DNA of 64,000 bases, from NCBI RefSeq assembly GCF_905475395.1, contig NC_058340.1, forward strand, positions 56,274,181-56,338,180. Direction: 5' to 3'. The translations under genes and the position numbers were made by a program. Below are positions 11,621-24,210 of the stretch, piece by piece. Every line of letters starts with the position of its first letter. Positions within the stretch are counted from its first letter, which is position 1. The notes below the pieces were generated by a model. That model was given only the letters and a program-made list of their open reading frames with translations. It was not told the DNA's origin and ran no database searches. The stretch is from Chrysoperla carnea. Taxonomy: Eukaryota; Arthropoda; Insecta; Neuroptera; Chrysopidae.

Positions 11621-12786
11621 TTTAAGAACACTTTCACAAACTTATACTGTTCTTTAAATAATTATTTTTAATATTTTCTAAATATAAAAATTTAGCCGAC
11701 ATTTACCATGATGTCGGCAATGCACATCTGTGGCGCTACTGCTATCATACGAAATAAGAATGAACTAGCTAAGGCTTTTATCGAGCGGGTTTTTAAAAAA
11801 TATTATAAACTTATTAAATGGATTTTTTGTAATGAATATTCAGCTGGATTAGAGATTATTTCCTATAAAACTAGATTGATTAGCTATCATGAGATTACTC
11901 AAAGGACTTGAAATCAAATAGAGCGCATATTAGAAAAATATATATAAAAAATACTGATATTTCGATTCCGACGTAATAATCATCAGTATCTATCGTACGA
12001 TACATCACAAAAAATTTTGCAAATAAAGTGTATAAAATATTACAAGTAAAGGAGCGTGAAGTTCTCAAGAAATAAAGATATATATTTGTATAGATTTATA
12101 TTTGTTCTGAAAATCTTTATCTGAAATAATTAAAAATTTATTAAGTTTCACCCTCCAAATTGATGCATTTTTATGGTAAGTATAATCAGATTTTCCCATC
12201 GCTTCCACCATATTTCATATACATACGTTTTTTAGCTTAAAACTAAAAATTTAAATAAAAAATACTTTTAAAGACAATTCTTTTTTATTGTCTCTACTAA
12301 AAAGTAAAAAATAATTTTTCTTATGAGCCACTTATACATGACTATTCGTAAAAGCAAGCTCCGAATCATCCCTATAATTTAAATTGAGCTCGTTCAGCTT
12401 ATACAAATAGTCATGTGTTAAACAATTATTTTATACTTATTAGTACCATAAAAGCTTGTCTCTCAAAAATTATTTTTTATTTAAATTTTGTTTTATACTA
12501 CAATTTTTTTAGTGTTTCTCAGCCTTATCAAAAAAGTTTGGTGGTCTCTGTAATAATAAACAATAATAAAGTGGGGGTAATATAAAATTCATTTCTGAAA
12601 TTGTCAATAGAAAAAATTTTTAAGTGCTTAATTATCAAAACAAAACTTATTTTTCTATTTTATATAAAATTACTATTGAAACGACAATGGTCAATAAACT
12701 TGTTTCATTTTTATAATAAAATAGTTTAATAGTAAGAGATACATACTTATTTTTGGAATTAAGTAATCTTTATAAGAAGAAAGAAA
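11621..12786. other. Divergent spacer between EIF3L and KLHL18
   Basis: These 1.2 kb should hold both 5' ends. The sequence is A/T-rich with no recognised exon. An inverted repeat occupies 12244-12490. No TATA box or clear initiator could be assigned. Confidence 0.5.
12244..12490. repeat. Imperfect inverted repeat, MITE-like
   Basis: The left half has AAATTTAAATAAAAAATAC (about 12246) and, farther in, AAAAAATAATTTTT, ACATGACTATTCGTA and AAGCTC. The right half repeats these inverted (GAGCTC, TACAAATAGTCATGTG, AAAAATTATTTTTTATTTAAATTT). The arms are unequal in length, so the element has decayed. It lies about 300 bp upstream of the KLHL18 start. Confidence 0.55.
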
Positions 12787-15700
12787 ATGGATACAGATTA
12801 TAAGAATATGGTAGCTGTTGAGTTCAATGATTGTGTTATATTTCAAGAAACAGAATCATATTCATCTGGTTTTCGACATATGGAAGAAATTCGACGTCAA
12901 GGAAAATTATGTGATGTTATTTTGAAAGTATGTACTATTATCAAGTAATCGTAAATTTTGTAAAATGAACTTTATTCAAAACAAATCGGCTATGATTAAC
13001 GTATAAAATATTTTAAAAAAAAACTTTATTTTCAATTAACTATGGCTTAAAAAGATTTAAGGTATCAGTGCCTACGGCTAATTGTATTAAGTAACCAACG
13101 ACCGACTTTTTTTGCCCTTTAAACTTGAAACTGACTCATTGGATGAAAGATCGTTGGAATTTACCAAACAACTAAACCAAAGAATAAGCGGGAATATGCA
13201 CGACAAGAGGACGAATAACTCAATATCACGCCAACCGATTTCGATGATCCTTTTTTTTAGTGATAAATTAATTAGTGCACTTCAGATTCACTAAAAATCA
13301 CAAAATTAAAAATACTTTTAACAAAAAGAAAACCGACTTCAAAAGAAAAACTTTTCCAAAATAAATTAATATGCATTAAAAAGTAAAAAAAGAACGATAA
13401 TATGATGTAGTTAAAATTATTGTTATTTTTGGAGTCGGTGTCAGCCAAGCTAATATAGTAGTAAAATGTTCTGCCAGAGTGTTTCCTTGGCTGATACCAA
13501 AAATAACAATAATTTTAACTACATCATATTATCGTTATTTTTTTACTTTTTAGTGCATATTAATTTATTTTGGAAAAGTTTTTCTTTTGAAGTCGGTTTT
13601 CTTTACGTTAAGTTTTTTTTATTTACTATTATTTTATGTTTCCATCGATATTATTGTTTAGCGATTTGGTCGGTGGCAGCGTTGAGCCCAATATATCTAC
13701 AGAAATATCTGCATTCGTTATTCAGCCTGTACGAATTTTGGTACAGACTGAATAACTTAAAATTTTCAAGATTACAGAAGCATCTCTGTTTCATTCTACT
13801 GCCCCCCCCCCCCCAGTTCCCTTTTGAGAGTGTGTGTAGATTGCCACTTTCTTCGAATTTTTTTTTACGTTTTACATATTTTTGTTGTATTATTACTATC
13901 ACAAGCAATTTCTAAATTCATTTAAGGTGGATGGTCATTCATTTTCTGCTCATAAAATTGTACTTGCTGCCACAATTCCATATTTCTATGCAATGTTTAC
14001 ACATGATATGATTGAAAGTAAAATGACTGAGATTACAATTCATAGTATTGAGTCAATGTAAGTTTATTCTTATTTATTTTAATTTAATATATTTTCATTG
14101 AAACTAAAAAGTTTTTTTTTTTTTTTTTTTTTTTTTTAGTGCTTTGGAAGCTTTAATAAATTTTGCATACTCAGGTATAGTAGTTTTAAATAAGACTAAC
14201 GTTCAAAGTATAATGGTTGGAGCAGCATTTTTACAATTAGAAAAAGTACGTGATGCTTGTGCCAATTTTTTACGTCAAAGGTTAGAAGATTTTGAAATAA
14301 TTATAGCTATAAAAATTAATATTCCCGATTTCACTCCAGCGGGGAATATAAAATTGTTGAATTAGCCATCGGTTACTCTTCGTTTCAAAAGTCATGAAGG
14401 GGATTATTACGATATCCATAGCGCTACGATTTTACGATGGAATATTGTTAAACGTAGTAAAACAAATCTAAAATGAAGAGTACCAATTTTCGATTTAGTT
14501 TTCAAGTAATCGACTTTTAAAGTCTACATTTGAAATTACATATATTGCCATTATTTAATGTTGAATCGTTGTAAAATTTCTCATATTCCTATGGATACTA
14601 GAATTAAATGCTGTATTTCATTGTAAAAAAATTAATTTCGAATGAATTAAGCTAATATGCGAATCAGTAGTGGGTCCAGGATTTCGTCTAGAGAGAGGGT
14701 GGTTTTTTTATCGTTTTCCTCTTTTTTGAGATTTTTAACCATATATTTTGAAGTTCAGCTGTATTAAATGACATATTAATAATCCGTATGGAGGGGGGGG
14801 GGGTATAAACCCGACACGATTTTGAAATAATATTATCGATTTTGAATTATAATATTGAGTGTGTTCATTTACCACGGATTAGCCATTCCTTTAGCCCCTT
14901 TAATGAAGTCGAGTTACCACGGATCTGCGGGTTTTTGGTATGCCTTCTGATTGCCTTTCTTTACTGATCCAGGGGTTGGCCATGCCTTTAATGGGATCGA
15001 GTTAGTGATACATGAGTTATTAATCCAATCAAAAAAATGATATGATAACTGAAAGTTGCAACCCCGCCAACTGACGGTAATAATTAGTACTAATTAAAGC
15101 AGGAAGTGGACCCGTTTTCAGTAGTTCTTTAATCTGCTATGTCACTTACCATTTATCAATAATCAAACTGTGGTTCCACGGATATTGTTAATCATGCCGC
15201 TATAGAAAAAAACTGGTTTATATTCTAGTTCTGATACACAGATAAATTGGTACCAAATTTAATTTTCATAATAAGCTTCAAAAATGAAATTGAACCATTA
15301 GTAAAAAATTTACTCAGCCATATAACAATTTCTAGGGATGTATTGAACAATAGTAGCAAATGTCATATTATTTTGATCATCAAAACTACTTTGATTATAA
15401 AAAATCGGTGATCAACTCCTTAAATTAAACATCAAATATAACTTGAGTAATTGAAAAATTTATGTTTGCTCATATCTTTTATAGATTCCATCCACAAAAT
15501 GTATTGGGATTTCGTCAATTTGCTGATACTTTGGCGTGTAATAATTTGTATGATGCAGCGGATAAATATATTGAACAATATTTTCATGAAGTTTCACAAT
15601 CGGAAGAATATTTAAATTTAACTTTAAAAGAGTTACTATCGTTAATAAAACGAGATGCTTTGGCTGTTGATAGCGAAGAACAAGTTTTTGAGGCAATTAT

Positions 15701-17844
15701 GCGTTGGGTGAAACATCGAGATGGCCGATCTGAAGATCTACCGGTGTTGTTATCACAAGTTCGATTACCATTGTTAACACCTTTATATTTAACGGATCGT
15801 GTTGCTACCGAAGAATTAATTCGATCTTCACATAAATGTCGGTTAGTAATACAATTTCTGGAACAATATGTTATATACTTTGTAGTGCGAATCACCAGAT
15901 TTTGCTGTAATTAGCTTTAATTTTTATTTGATTAGAAAAGAATCCAATGAATAGTACATAAAGCACATTCATTACGAAAGATCTCCGTCAATGCATGTTT
16001 GAACAGGTTCTAACATACGTATAGATTTTTGTCTGTTTTTAGCATCGTCTTTAGCTCCTAAGCGAATGAACCGATTTTGATTTTTGATTTTTTGAAAGGT
16101 AATTAAATTGAGAGTGTTTTAACTTCAAGAAAATAGGCACATTTGGAGAGAGGAAAAGGAGGACAAGGATAGAAATGCCGCATTTGTCAGGGGTTTTTAA
16201 ATTTTGTAAATTTTACTTCTGTTTAAACTGAATAAGCTGTCGGTATTTACCGGAAGATTATTCAAAGATTTATTATTAATTTTATATTTTTATCGTAAAC
16301 CAAAGGTCAAATTTTAAGTGTTAATTACAGTAAAACTTCTTTTCAAGTGAAATGAAATTATAGAAGTCATTGAACATGGTGAATATTATTTTTCGTAGAG
16401 ATTTGCTGGATGAAGCCAGAGTGTATCATTTGTTACCTGAACGTCGATCTCTATTACAAAGTTTTCGTACGCGACCTAGATCCTGTGATACAGCTACGGG
16501 ACAAATATTTGTTGTTGGTGGATTAACGAAAAATGGTAAAATTTTCGCTTTTTCTAATTAAGATGTATTCGATTGATTACAATAACTGAATTAAATTCAA
16601 TTCACTGGGCTTTTCATCTGAGTTAAACTATAATGATTTTAATCAGATTTAATCTTCAATCTTGTAGTACATGTTTAACTCTTAATCGAACCTATTTTTG
16701 CTTTCATCTAGTAAAACATTGAAAAAATCTTCATTATAATTCTCAGTTCCTAAAAATTACTCCCTTTTTATAATTTGCATATCATCCACATCTATGTGCT
16801 GCAAGAAGAGCTTTTTAAGTTTAATGTATCATCTTCTTTGATTTTAGGCGATTCATTATGTACTGTTGAAAGTTATGATCCAACAACAGGTAAATGGCAA
16901 ACGGCACAATCAATGTCAATGTTACGATCGCGTTTAGGTGTTGCCGTATTACATGGTAAATTATATGCATGTGGTGGTTATAACGGTTTGGAACGTTTAT
17001 CTACCGTTGAAGTATTGGATCCATTACATAAAGTATGGTCAAAAGTATCACCCATGCATTGTAAACGTAGTGCATTAGGTGCAACAGCATTAGGTAAAGT
17101 AATTTATGTTTGTGGTGGCTATGATGGTATTACATCATTAAATTCCGTTGAAAAGTATTGTCCGAAAACTGATAAATGGACAATGGTGGCGTCGATGAAT
17201 AAATCACGTAGTGCTGGTGCTGTTGTAGCATTTCAAGGTAGAACATCATGCGATGACGTTAGCTATTTATGTTACTCAAAATGGATATTATTTTGTAGGT
17301 TACGTGTATGCACTAGGAGGTCATGATGGTTTATCAATATTTAATTCTGTTGAACGGTATGATCCAGGTACCGATAGTTGGACTGAAATGAAACCTATGT
17401 TAACGCGTAGATGTCGCCTTGGAGTTGCAGCACTAGGTGGAAAGTTATATGCTTGTGGTGGATATGATGGCACGTCATTTTTACAAACTGTGGAAGTTTA
17501 TGATCCTACAAAAGACAGGTAATTTATTTATTTATTTATTTTTTTTGTGAAGAAATTATTTTATATTCATTATTCATTTTTCTAAATCAACTTTCAAAAC
17601 AGTTTTTTTTTTTTAATGTTATAGTTGGTCGTTTGTATCACCAATGAATGCGCAACGAAGTCGTGTAGCGTTAACTGCAAATCTAGGTAAATTATGGGCT
17701 GTAGGTGGATACGACGGTCTTACGAATTTAGTGAGTGTTGAAGTTTATGATCCAGTTGCTGATACATGGAAATATGTGGAACCAATGTGTGCTCATGAAG
17801 GTGGCGTTGGTGTTGGGGTTATTTCAACAACATATTTAAGTTGA
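12787..17844 (+). CDS. KLHL18: KLHL18, BTB-BACK-kelch cullin-3 adaptor (8 coding exons)
   Basis: The exons are 12787-12927, 13927-14057, 14140-14280, 15485-15841, 16399-16535, 16848-17237, 17299-17518 and 17625-17844. All phases match, giving 578 residues (human KLHL18 is about 574). The family recruits substrates to CUL3 ubiquitin ligase. The BTB domain spans about 35-140 ([16 protein letters not shown], then [17 protein letters not shown]). The BACK domain is in exon 4 ([20 protein letters not shown], then [15 protein letters not shown]). Six kelch blades follow from about 285 to the end, with repeated Gly-Gly and later Trp signatures ([40 protein letters not shown]). The protein ends shortly after HEGGVGVG, as in the family. 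Intron 1 contains a large fold-back repeat. Intron 2 has a run of 27 T directly before its acceptor. KLHL18 is chosen over other KLHL proteins from the BTB and C-terminal motifs. Confidence 0.94.
13326..13604. mobile_element. Fold-back (near-perfect palindromic) element in KLHL18 intron 1
   Basis: The left arm runs from AAGAAAACCGACTTC (13327) to GTCAGCCAAG (about 13449). The right arm runs from CTTGGCTGATACC (13486) to GAAGTCGGTTTTCTT (about 13603). The arms are almost fully complementary over about 120 bp, with a loop of about 35 nt. The ACCGACTTC end is familiar from insect MITEs. A hairpin of this length in pre-mRNA could form long dsRNA. Confidence 0.8.
14641..15460. other. KLHL18 intron 3, no gene seen
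   Basis: The intron holds two partly similar blocks (about 14875-14930 and 14985-15010), each with a CATTCCTTTA/CATGCCTTTA and TCGAGTTA core, and a G13 run near 14793. No exon or identifiable element was found. Confidence 0.4.
16047..16240 (-). repeat. Dispersed repeat, 'ggttcatccg' family, copy 1
   Basis: On the minus strand it reads AAATTTACAAAATTTAAAAA, then an ACAAATGCGGC block, CACTCTCAATTTAATTACC and ATCGGTTCATTCGCTTAGGA. It matches plus-strand segments at about 61285-61505 and 63490-63690. It lies in KLHL18 intron 4. Confidence 0.7.
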
Positions 17845-17991
17845 GATTTTTATTTTTTTCATTTTTTGTTACACAAATGAAAGTTTGTGTGTAAACTAAG
17901 CTTTAATGCATTCTTTATTAACTCAGTCGTTGTTTGTTCAATAACAAATTTAGAATGTGGTACTAAAACTAGTATTTAGTATAAATAATTT

Positions 17992-17997
17992 AATAAA
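17992..17997 (+). promoter_or_regulatory. Poly(A) signal of KLHL18
   Basis: AATAAA lies about 150 nt after the KLHL18 stop codon and is a good candidate for the mRNA end. Confidence 0.5.
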
Positions 17998-20483
17998 ACA
18001 AAAATATTATTACATAATTTACGAAAAACACAATGCCGCCGAAGATAACCTCTTTTTTATTTTCATCTTTCTGGAATAAAAATACTAAATATGATTAATC
18101 AACCAATTATTGTGAAAGTCAAACCGTTACTACTTAATCTTATCTGAATTGTATTCAGGAAAATAGGGCTTAGATTTAATGGCAATTATTGAGTAGCAAA
18201 ATGATTTTTGTATTTGAAGGGCACAGGGAAAAAATATGCTGTCACACAAGCATTGAACTTGAGATATTTGCAATAAACGGTTTTAAATCTCCTGAAAATG
18301 TACTTTTGTGCATAAATTAAAGTAAAAATGCATTAATTTACTTTTGAAATATATTTATTAATATTGTGAAGTACAAAAGAAAAAGAAAATATTTATTTAG
18401 TTAGACGAAAATTTAAAAAACCTGAGTTAACTTAGAAATTACATGCAAAAAACATGCAATGTCCACAAAATAAATGAAGTTTTTTGGATAATTTTACGCA
18501 AAAAAGTTATCTTACTATTCTGTCGTTAAGTTTGCCTTTTTCGAATTATATAGTCTTAATGTTTTGAAAACTCAAAAATATCAATTTTCAAGGCTAATTA
18601 AAATTGCCAAAATTTGTGACATCGCATATTCTTTCCCTGTATCCTTTATTAGTTATTCAATAATCACTCATATAGAATAGCAAAAAATATGATCTCCTCG
18701 GTTACTGACAGACAGACAATAACATTTCACCCTCAAGTTTGCACGCTACTTTCTAGATCGAAAGTCACTTATTTCACAAAATTTAAGGTAAAAACATTTG
18801 ATGAAACAGAGGCTTTTACGCAGTACCATTTAATATGGTATTTTTTTAGTATGGTAAATTGGTCAATATTTTAAATAAATTAATTAAAAAATAATTGTAA
18901 ATTGAGTCTGGTCATAATTTGTTAACAATAATAAAGAAACAAATTAAATAACTGTTAAATTATAAATATCCCACTCGAGGGTTGGAAATCATAAAGAAAA
19001 ATGTGGTTCTGGTATGATCTACAACATATGTCTATGCCAAGTTTTTGGCAGCGGACGACATTCAGGTGTTACTAGCTCATGGGCTAATAGTGGAAAGACT
19101 ATTCAGCGATTTTTTTTTTCTTCAAATTTTAATAATAATTTTATCTTCGATTATTCCATAAAATACGATTTAACTTAAATAATTGATTCGCAATTTTTAT
19201 AATTTTTTTAATAATAGTTTTTAATTATTTATCTCATTTTTTGTTTATTCGACTATCAATGAAAATAAATATTTTTGAATCTTTTGAACAATTTTAATCA
19301 AAGAAAAACTCTTGTGATTTTTTAGTCTAATGCTTAATTTTCAAGATATAAATTGTGAAAGTCTCCAAATGCTATTTGTTTATAGTAGTTGAAAAGATCA
19401 AAGTATAATAGGAAAATGTAAATAAACTGAACTTCTTTTTAAAAAATTATTATTGAAGAAGAAATAATAAAATTAATATTTACCAATTGGAACGCTTGTA
19501 GGGAAGAACAAGGGCCGGGCCAAGAGGCGGGGCATTTTTCCCAAAAATGATTGAAAGTCAACTTAATTGATTAAAAAATGAAAAATTCTTCTTAATGGTG
19601 TCCACTGAAAAAATAAATCGATGTTTTTATTCGATGTAATGCATCGGAACTATGCATCGATGTTTTCCGATGTATAGCCTAGAAAAATCGATGTTTTCTC
19701 AACATCGAGTACTTTTACTAACATAGCAAAAAATTTGTAGTCAACCCCTGCAGATTTAAGGGAAAAAAAATGGCCAGTGTCGTTTTTTTTAGGCTTCGTT
19801 AATGAACTTAGTGCTCCATTGTGGTGCCCTATTTATTGGCAACGACTCCTTTGCCCACCCGTTAATCTTTGTTACCATTGGTTCAAGGTTTTAAGAAAAT
19901 ACATCGATACATCGAGTAAATGAATAGCTTCTCAAAACATCATATCGAATAGGTATATTAAATAAATAAAAAATACAAATAGAGACTGTTAAATAATCAG
20001 GGAAAGACTTGAATAAATTTACGCTTTGCGTTTTTTTTTATCTTCAATTAATAAACGAAACGAAAATTGATTTTTAAAGTTAATAAGACTTCATTGATTA
20101 AAGTAACTCACATGAGGAAATTTAGATATTTATTTAGAAACCTTAAATTATTACACGAATGAATTATTCATAGAGCTGTGTCAGCGTAATTTAATACAAC
20201 TTTTACCACCGGAATGCAGTCTTATCTTTATAGCTTAGTAATGTTTAAACTCATACATGATTCTGTACTGGTGGCACTCAACGACATGATCGACGGTTGT
20301 TCAGTTTAATATATTTATAGTACAAACTAATTTATTAAAAAAAGTCTTTAACTACTTTAAAATATTGCCAATCTTGTGCAGTTTTATTAATTGCACTTGA
20401 ATTTTCTTTAATCAAATTATTCTTGTCAAATTTTAATCATATCCGAATTTGCAATTTAATAGAAAACTTAACAATATAATTCA

Positions 20484-20934
20484 TAGACCACAAGTCCATG
20501 TTGAAATTTTTCGGATGAAATGACCCGCCAGGAATCATGTTGAAAAAGATGCTCATTTATGTAAAAGTAACTTTAAGCACCATAGCGTTTGTTTTGCGCG
20601 GTACAGGTGAGTACAGGTGAGAATATGAATGTCACATCCATTGGTATCTCACCCCTGCACCAGCAAATATGTACGGCGTTGGTGGATACGAACTCTGCAT
20701 AGGTATTCGAAGCGAATTACATTGATGTCGTACAGAAATAAATCCGGCTACTTTGGTACCGGAAGTTTAAAAAAATTTTTGATCTCCCGTCAATTTCCAG
20801 AGCCCTACGTGGTTATTTCTATACGGAATTTATGTTATTCGCTTTAAATACTTTTACATATAAGAGCATCTTTTTCAACATGTTTCCTGGTGGGTCATTT
20901 CATCCGAAAAATTTCAGCTTGGGCTTGTGGTCTA
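20484..20934. mobile_element. 451-bp MITE-like element with long inverted ends
   Basis: The left end begins TAGACCACAAG and continues GAAATTTTTCGGATGAAATG, ACCCGCCAGGA and GTTGAAAAAGATGCTC. The right end is the reverse complement (GAGCATCTTTTTCAAC, CATTTCATCCGAAAAATTTC, CTTGTGGTCTA). The arms cover about 85 bp. The interior has no meaningful frame. The target-site duplication is not clear. Confidence 0.82.
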
Positions 20935-22916
20935 TTAATGAAAATTATCTTTATTGACAATTTGTAAATTTTTTTTCGTAATTTGATTCCTATTAAATAT
21001 TTTATATTTAAAAAAAAATTCAAAATATTTTTGTAGTAACAAAATATATATTAGAGACAAATTATATATATATATATGAATTATTAGTAATAAATGAAAT
21101 TTAAAACTCTAATTTATCGATAACTAATAATTATTTATATACTTGTAACTAAATATTTAAATCAGTGGTTTTGTATATACAAATATTTATTTTCATATTT
21201 CCTAAAAAATTTAAATATGTATTATATATTATATAAATTGATAATATTTAAATAATAAATGAAGAGTGGTGCATAAATCACGCAACAATTTAAAATTTAG
21301 ACCTTTTAAAGCGTAAGTCTGAACTACAAATTCAACACGAAAATAAATCTCCCTGACTTATGCTTTAAGAATCTGAAGAAAAAATATTAAAATTAATTGG
21401 GTTGTTGAATAAAAAATAATCATCAATTTTTAAATTTTATTTCATTTCATCTTAAATAATATTGAGCCCCATCAAACAAACTTTTAAAAGCTATATATAA
21501 TTAAATATAAGTTAATTAAAATGAATAAAATATACAAAAGAATTCACAGATTACAAACGTTATTTAGGCGTAGTATGCTATGTTTGCGACATAAAAATGT
21601 TACAATACAAAAGCCTATGTATAATAATATACATACATAAATAAAATTATAACGTCACTTGATGTTTTACGAAAATTTTTTCTTCGGCGTTTTCCGTTTT
21701 GAAAAGTTTCTTAAAACTGTATGTAACTTTCAAATTATTATGAACAAATAAAAACAGATTTTTTATAAAACTTAAATGCGATCTTTCCATTTTTTCAACA
21801 AATCAATTGTAAAAAATTATTCAAATTTCAAATCGTTACGTGATTTATGCGTCATACAAATAAAGTTTAGTTAATAACCACTGTTTTAAATAAAGATTTA
21901 TAATAAAATTTTGTTTATAAAAAAAAATTACTTATGTATTTGTTGTGATATTAAAAAATACAATTAAATTTTTATCGTCTTGTATTAAATCATATTGATT
22001 CTTTTTCAGAATTCCGTAGTTAAATAAACCTTCTTTATTTATTAATCGTCTTTTTAAAAATAATTTAAAATACAATTTTTTTCAATAAAAATAAAGTGAA
22101 GAATTCTCACTGGACGGACAGAAAAGTGATGTTTTTGAAAATTTTTAGAAGTACGTAAAATATGAACGTTTAAAACTTCTAATTAAACAGAGAGATATTT
22201 TAAAAGTGACGCCATTGTTGAGTATCACCATAGAAATTACATTTAAACTCTGTTTTGCAAGATAAAGACGGCCAAAAATCTTTTTTAATTAATTTTAATT
22301 TAACTTTCAAATTTTGTAATGGTATTGAAGCCTATATTTTTATGAGTAATGTGACAAGTATTAGACAAGAGACTCCGTTTTATCGAGTGTTGGGTATTAT
22401 TTCTATTATATTTTTGATAAACCCTCTAATAGAATGATAACCAATGTTAAGCTAAACTGTATAGTCAAAAATTTTCATGGCTCTGTGAAAAAGATCCCTT
22501 TACGATAATTTTCGTGAAAAAAAAGTCTTTAGGCCATGCATAATTAAGCCCTACCAGAATTTCTAGAGATTATATGGTAACTCAATCCAAATATGAATGA
22601 TTTGATCAAAGGGCCGACGGTTAATTCGAATGGTTTTACGTGATCAGGAGTACCTCCTCTTTTCATAAAAATATGCTTCTTCAAATATTACATTTAGACC
22701 ACAGAGTGAATAAATTTATTTAAAATATTGGATAATTGTTTGCCTTTTTTATCATCAAATTTATATTTACATCGTGCATGAGTTTTATTGGAGGCGATTC
22801 CATGGTAGCGATACACTACTTTATTAATATCATAGTATGGATGGGCATATAATTCTATGAATTACAGAATCGAAAATTTAATATTTTCTAACAAATTTAA
22901 ATAAGTAATTATATGT

Positions 22917-22995
22917 CGCCCGCTTCACTGAACTTAAAAGTAAAAACCACTGATTTATAGCCTCCTCATCCCTTGATCTCACTTATCCCCCTTCC
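22917..22995 (-). repeat. Dispersed repeat shared with 48922-49002
   Basis: The minus strand reads GGGATAAGTGAGATCAAGG, then CTATAAATCAGTGG, TTTTTACTTTTAAGTTCAG and TGAAGCGGGCG. The plus strand at 48922-49002 carries the same string with a few changes, so two copies lie in opposite orientation 26 kb apart. Confidence 0.8.
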
Positions 22996-23214
22996 TTAAT
23001 TAACACTCCAAAGAATACACAGCTTATATGTGCAGCTTTAAATTTTTAAGTATAAAATAGGTCATAATTCAGTAGTATTTCAGAAGAGACGAACATAAAT
23101 TGTTTGACATTAACTATTAAATTTTTACAGAAACCTTTAATTTATGGTACAAAATAATAATCATATCTTTAGAAATTATAGCTCATGTGTTATTCTGATG
23201 TATGAGCTATATTG

Positions 23215-23300
23215 TTGTACAGTTTCATTCAAATCCATTCGCTAATTTTTGCGTGAAAGCGTAACAAACAAACACCCTTACTTCACATTTATAAAATATA
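23215..23300 (+). repeat. Tail of an insect dispersed repeat
   Basis: The string TTTTTGCGTGAAAGCGTAAC, then AAACAAACACCC and ATTTATAAAATATAGGGAT, resembles the end of a repeat common in insect genomes. I recognise it from memory; its class is not assigned. Confidence 0.5.
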
Positions 23301-24210
23301 GGGATAGGGATACGGATGCAATTTCGTCTCTTATTTTCACAATTTCTAAGAAGTTTAATTGTTATTTATCAATAATTTTAATTTAATATTTCTATTCCAT
23401 TTACATGTAAACAATTGAAAATTAGACATAACAGCCCCTTTGAATGCCAAAATTATGCACTGGAAGCGATGGCGTCGATTTGATTGTCCAATGAATAATA
23501 AATAAATATCACGAAATCAGTATATATTTTATATTGCACCTATCATCGCAGTAAAAAAAATTAATAATTTATAAAATAAAAATTGTACTAATTAATCTTA
23601 AAATTAAAGATGGATGTTAGTATTTTTCGTAAAATCAAGGAGGAAATACAATACAGCCGAATTCAAATTAATGATACACTCTTGATACACTAAATTTAAA
23701 GTTTAAAACTTTTTAGTATCACTGGAGTGCAAAACTATTCTCTATAAAATACGGTATGTGTATAAAAATATGTAAAAATTATGGATCAGTTGAATAACAA
23801 TACTGCAACCAAGCAAAACATATGTGTGTTGATATAATTTTTAAAGGTGAGAAAATAATAATTATTTGTATTTATTATATAAAATTTTTCGCATATACTG
23901 GCTAATTACTTACTTAATCAAACTTAATAAATAAAACTTTTTATGTGAATCTATAACATCGCATAAATTATCATAACAAAAAAATAAAAATAATAACATC
24001 ACTAGTCATCCATTTCTTTTTCCAATAGTTTTGACATTTTATATTTGAAATTAATATATATTTCATAATTCAATAATTATGATACCCATTTATCAATTTT
24101 TGTAAATATGTTGACGAAATGATGTATAATAAAAATAAAAATTTTTTAAAAATCGTATAAACTTGTTTTTGAATTTTCTTTTTCCAGCTTTTTGAAGGTC
24201 GATGTTTAGG

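Larger units (their letters stand above)
17845..24187. other. 6.3-kb spacer between KLHL18 and LAPTM4
   Basis: No coding exon is recognised. The spacer contains the KLHL18 3' end, an ATCGATG-rich stretch (about 19615-19720, 19895-19920), a 451-bp MITE-like element (20484-20934), very A/T-rich DNA with (TA)n near 21067, and two repeat fragments (22917-22995 and 23215-23300). A non-coding first exon of LAPTM4 could lie here unseen. Confidence 0.5.

Noticed and set aside
13466-13915. 149-codon plus-strand open frame in KLHL18 intron 1
   Set aside because: It runs through the palindromic element and a poly-C tract, has no recognisable domain, and is a by-product of T-rich DNA.
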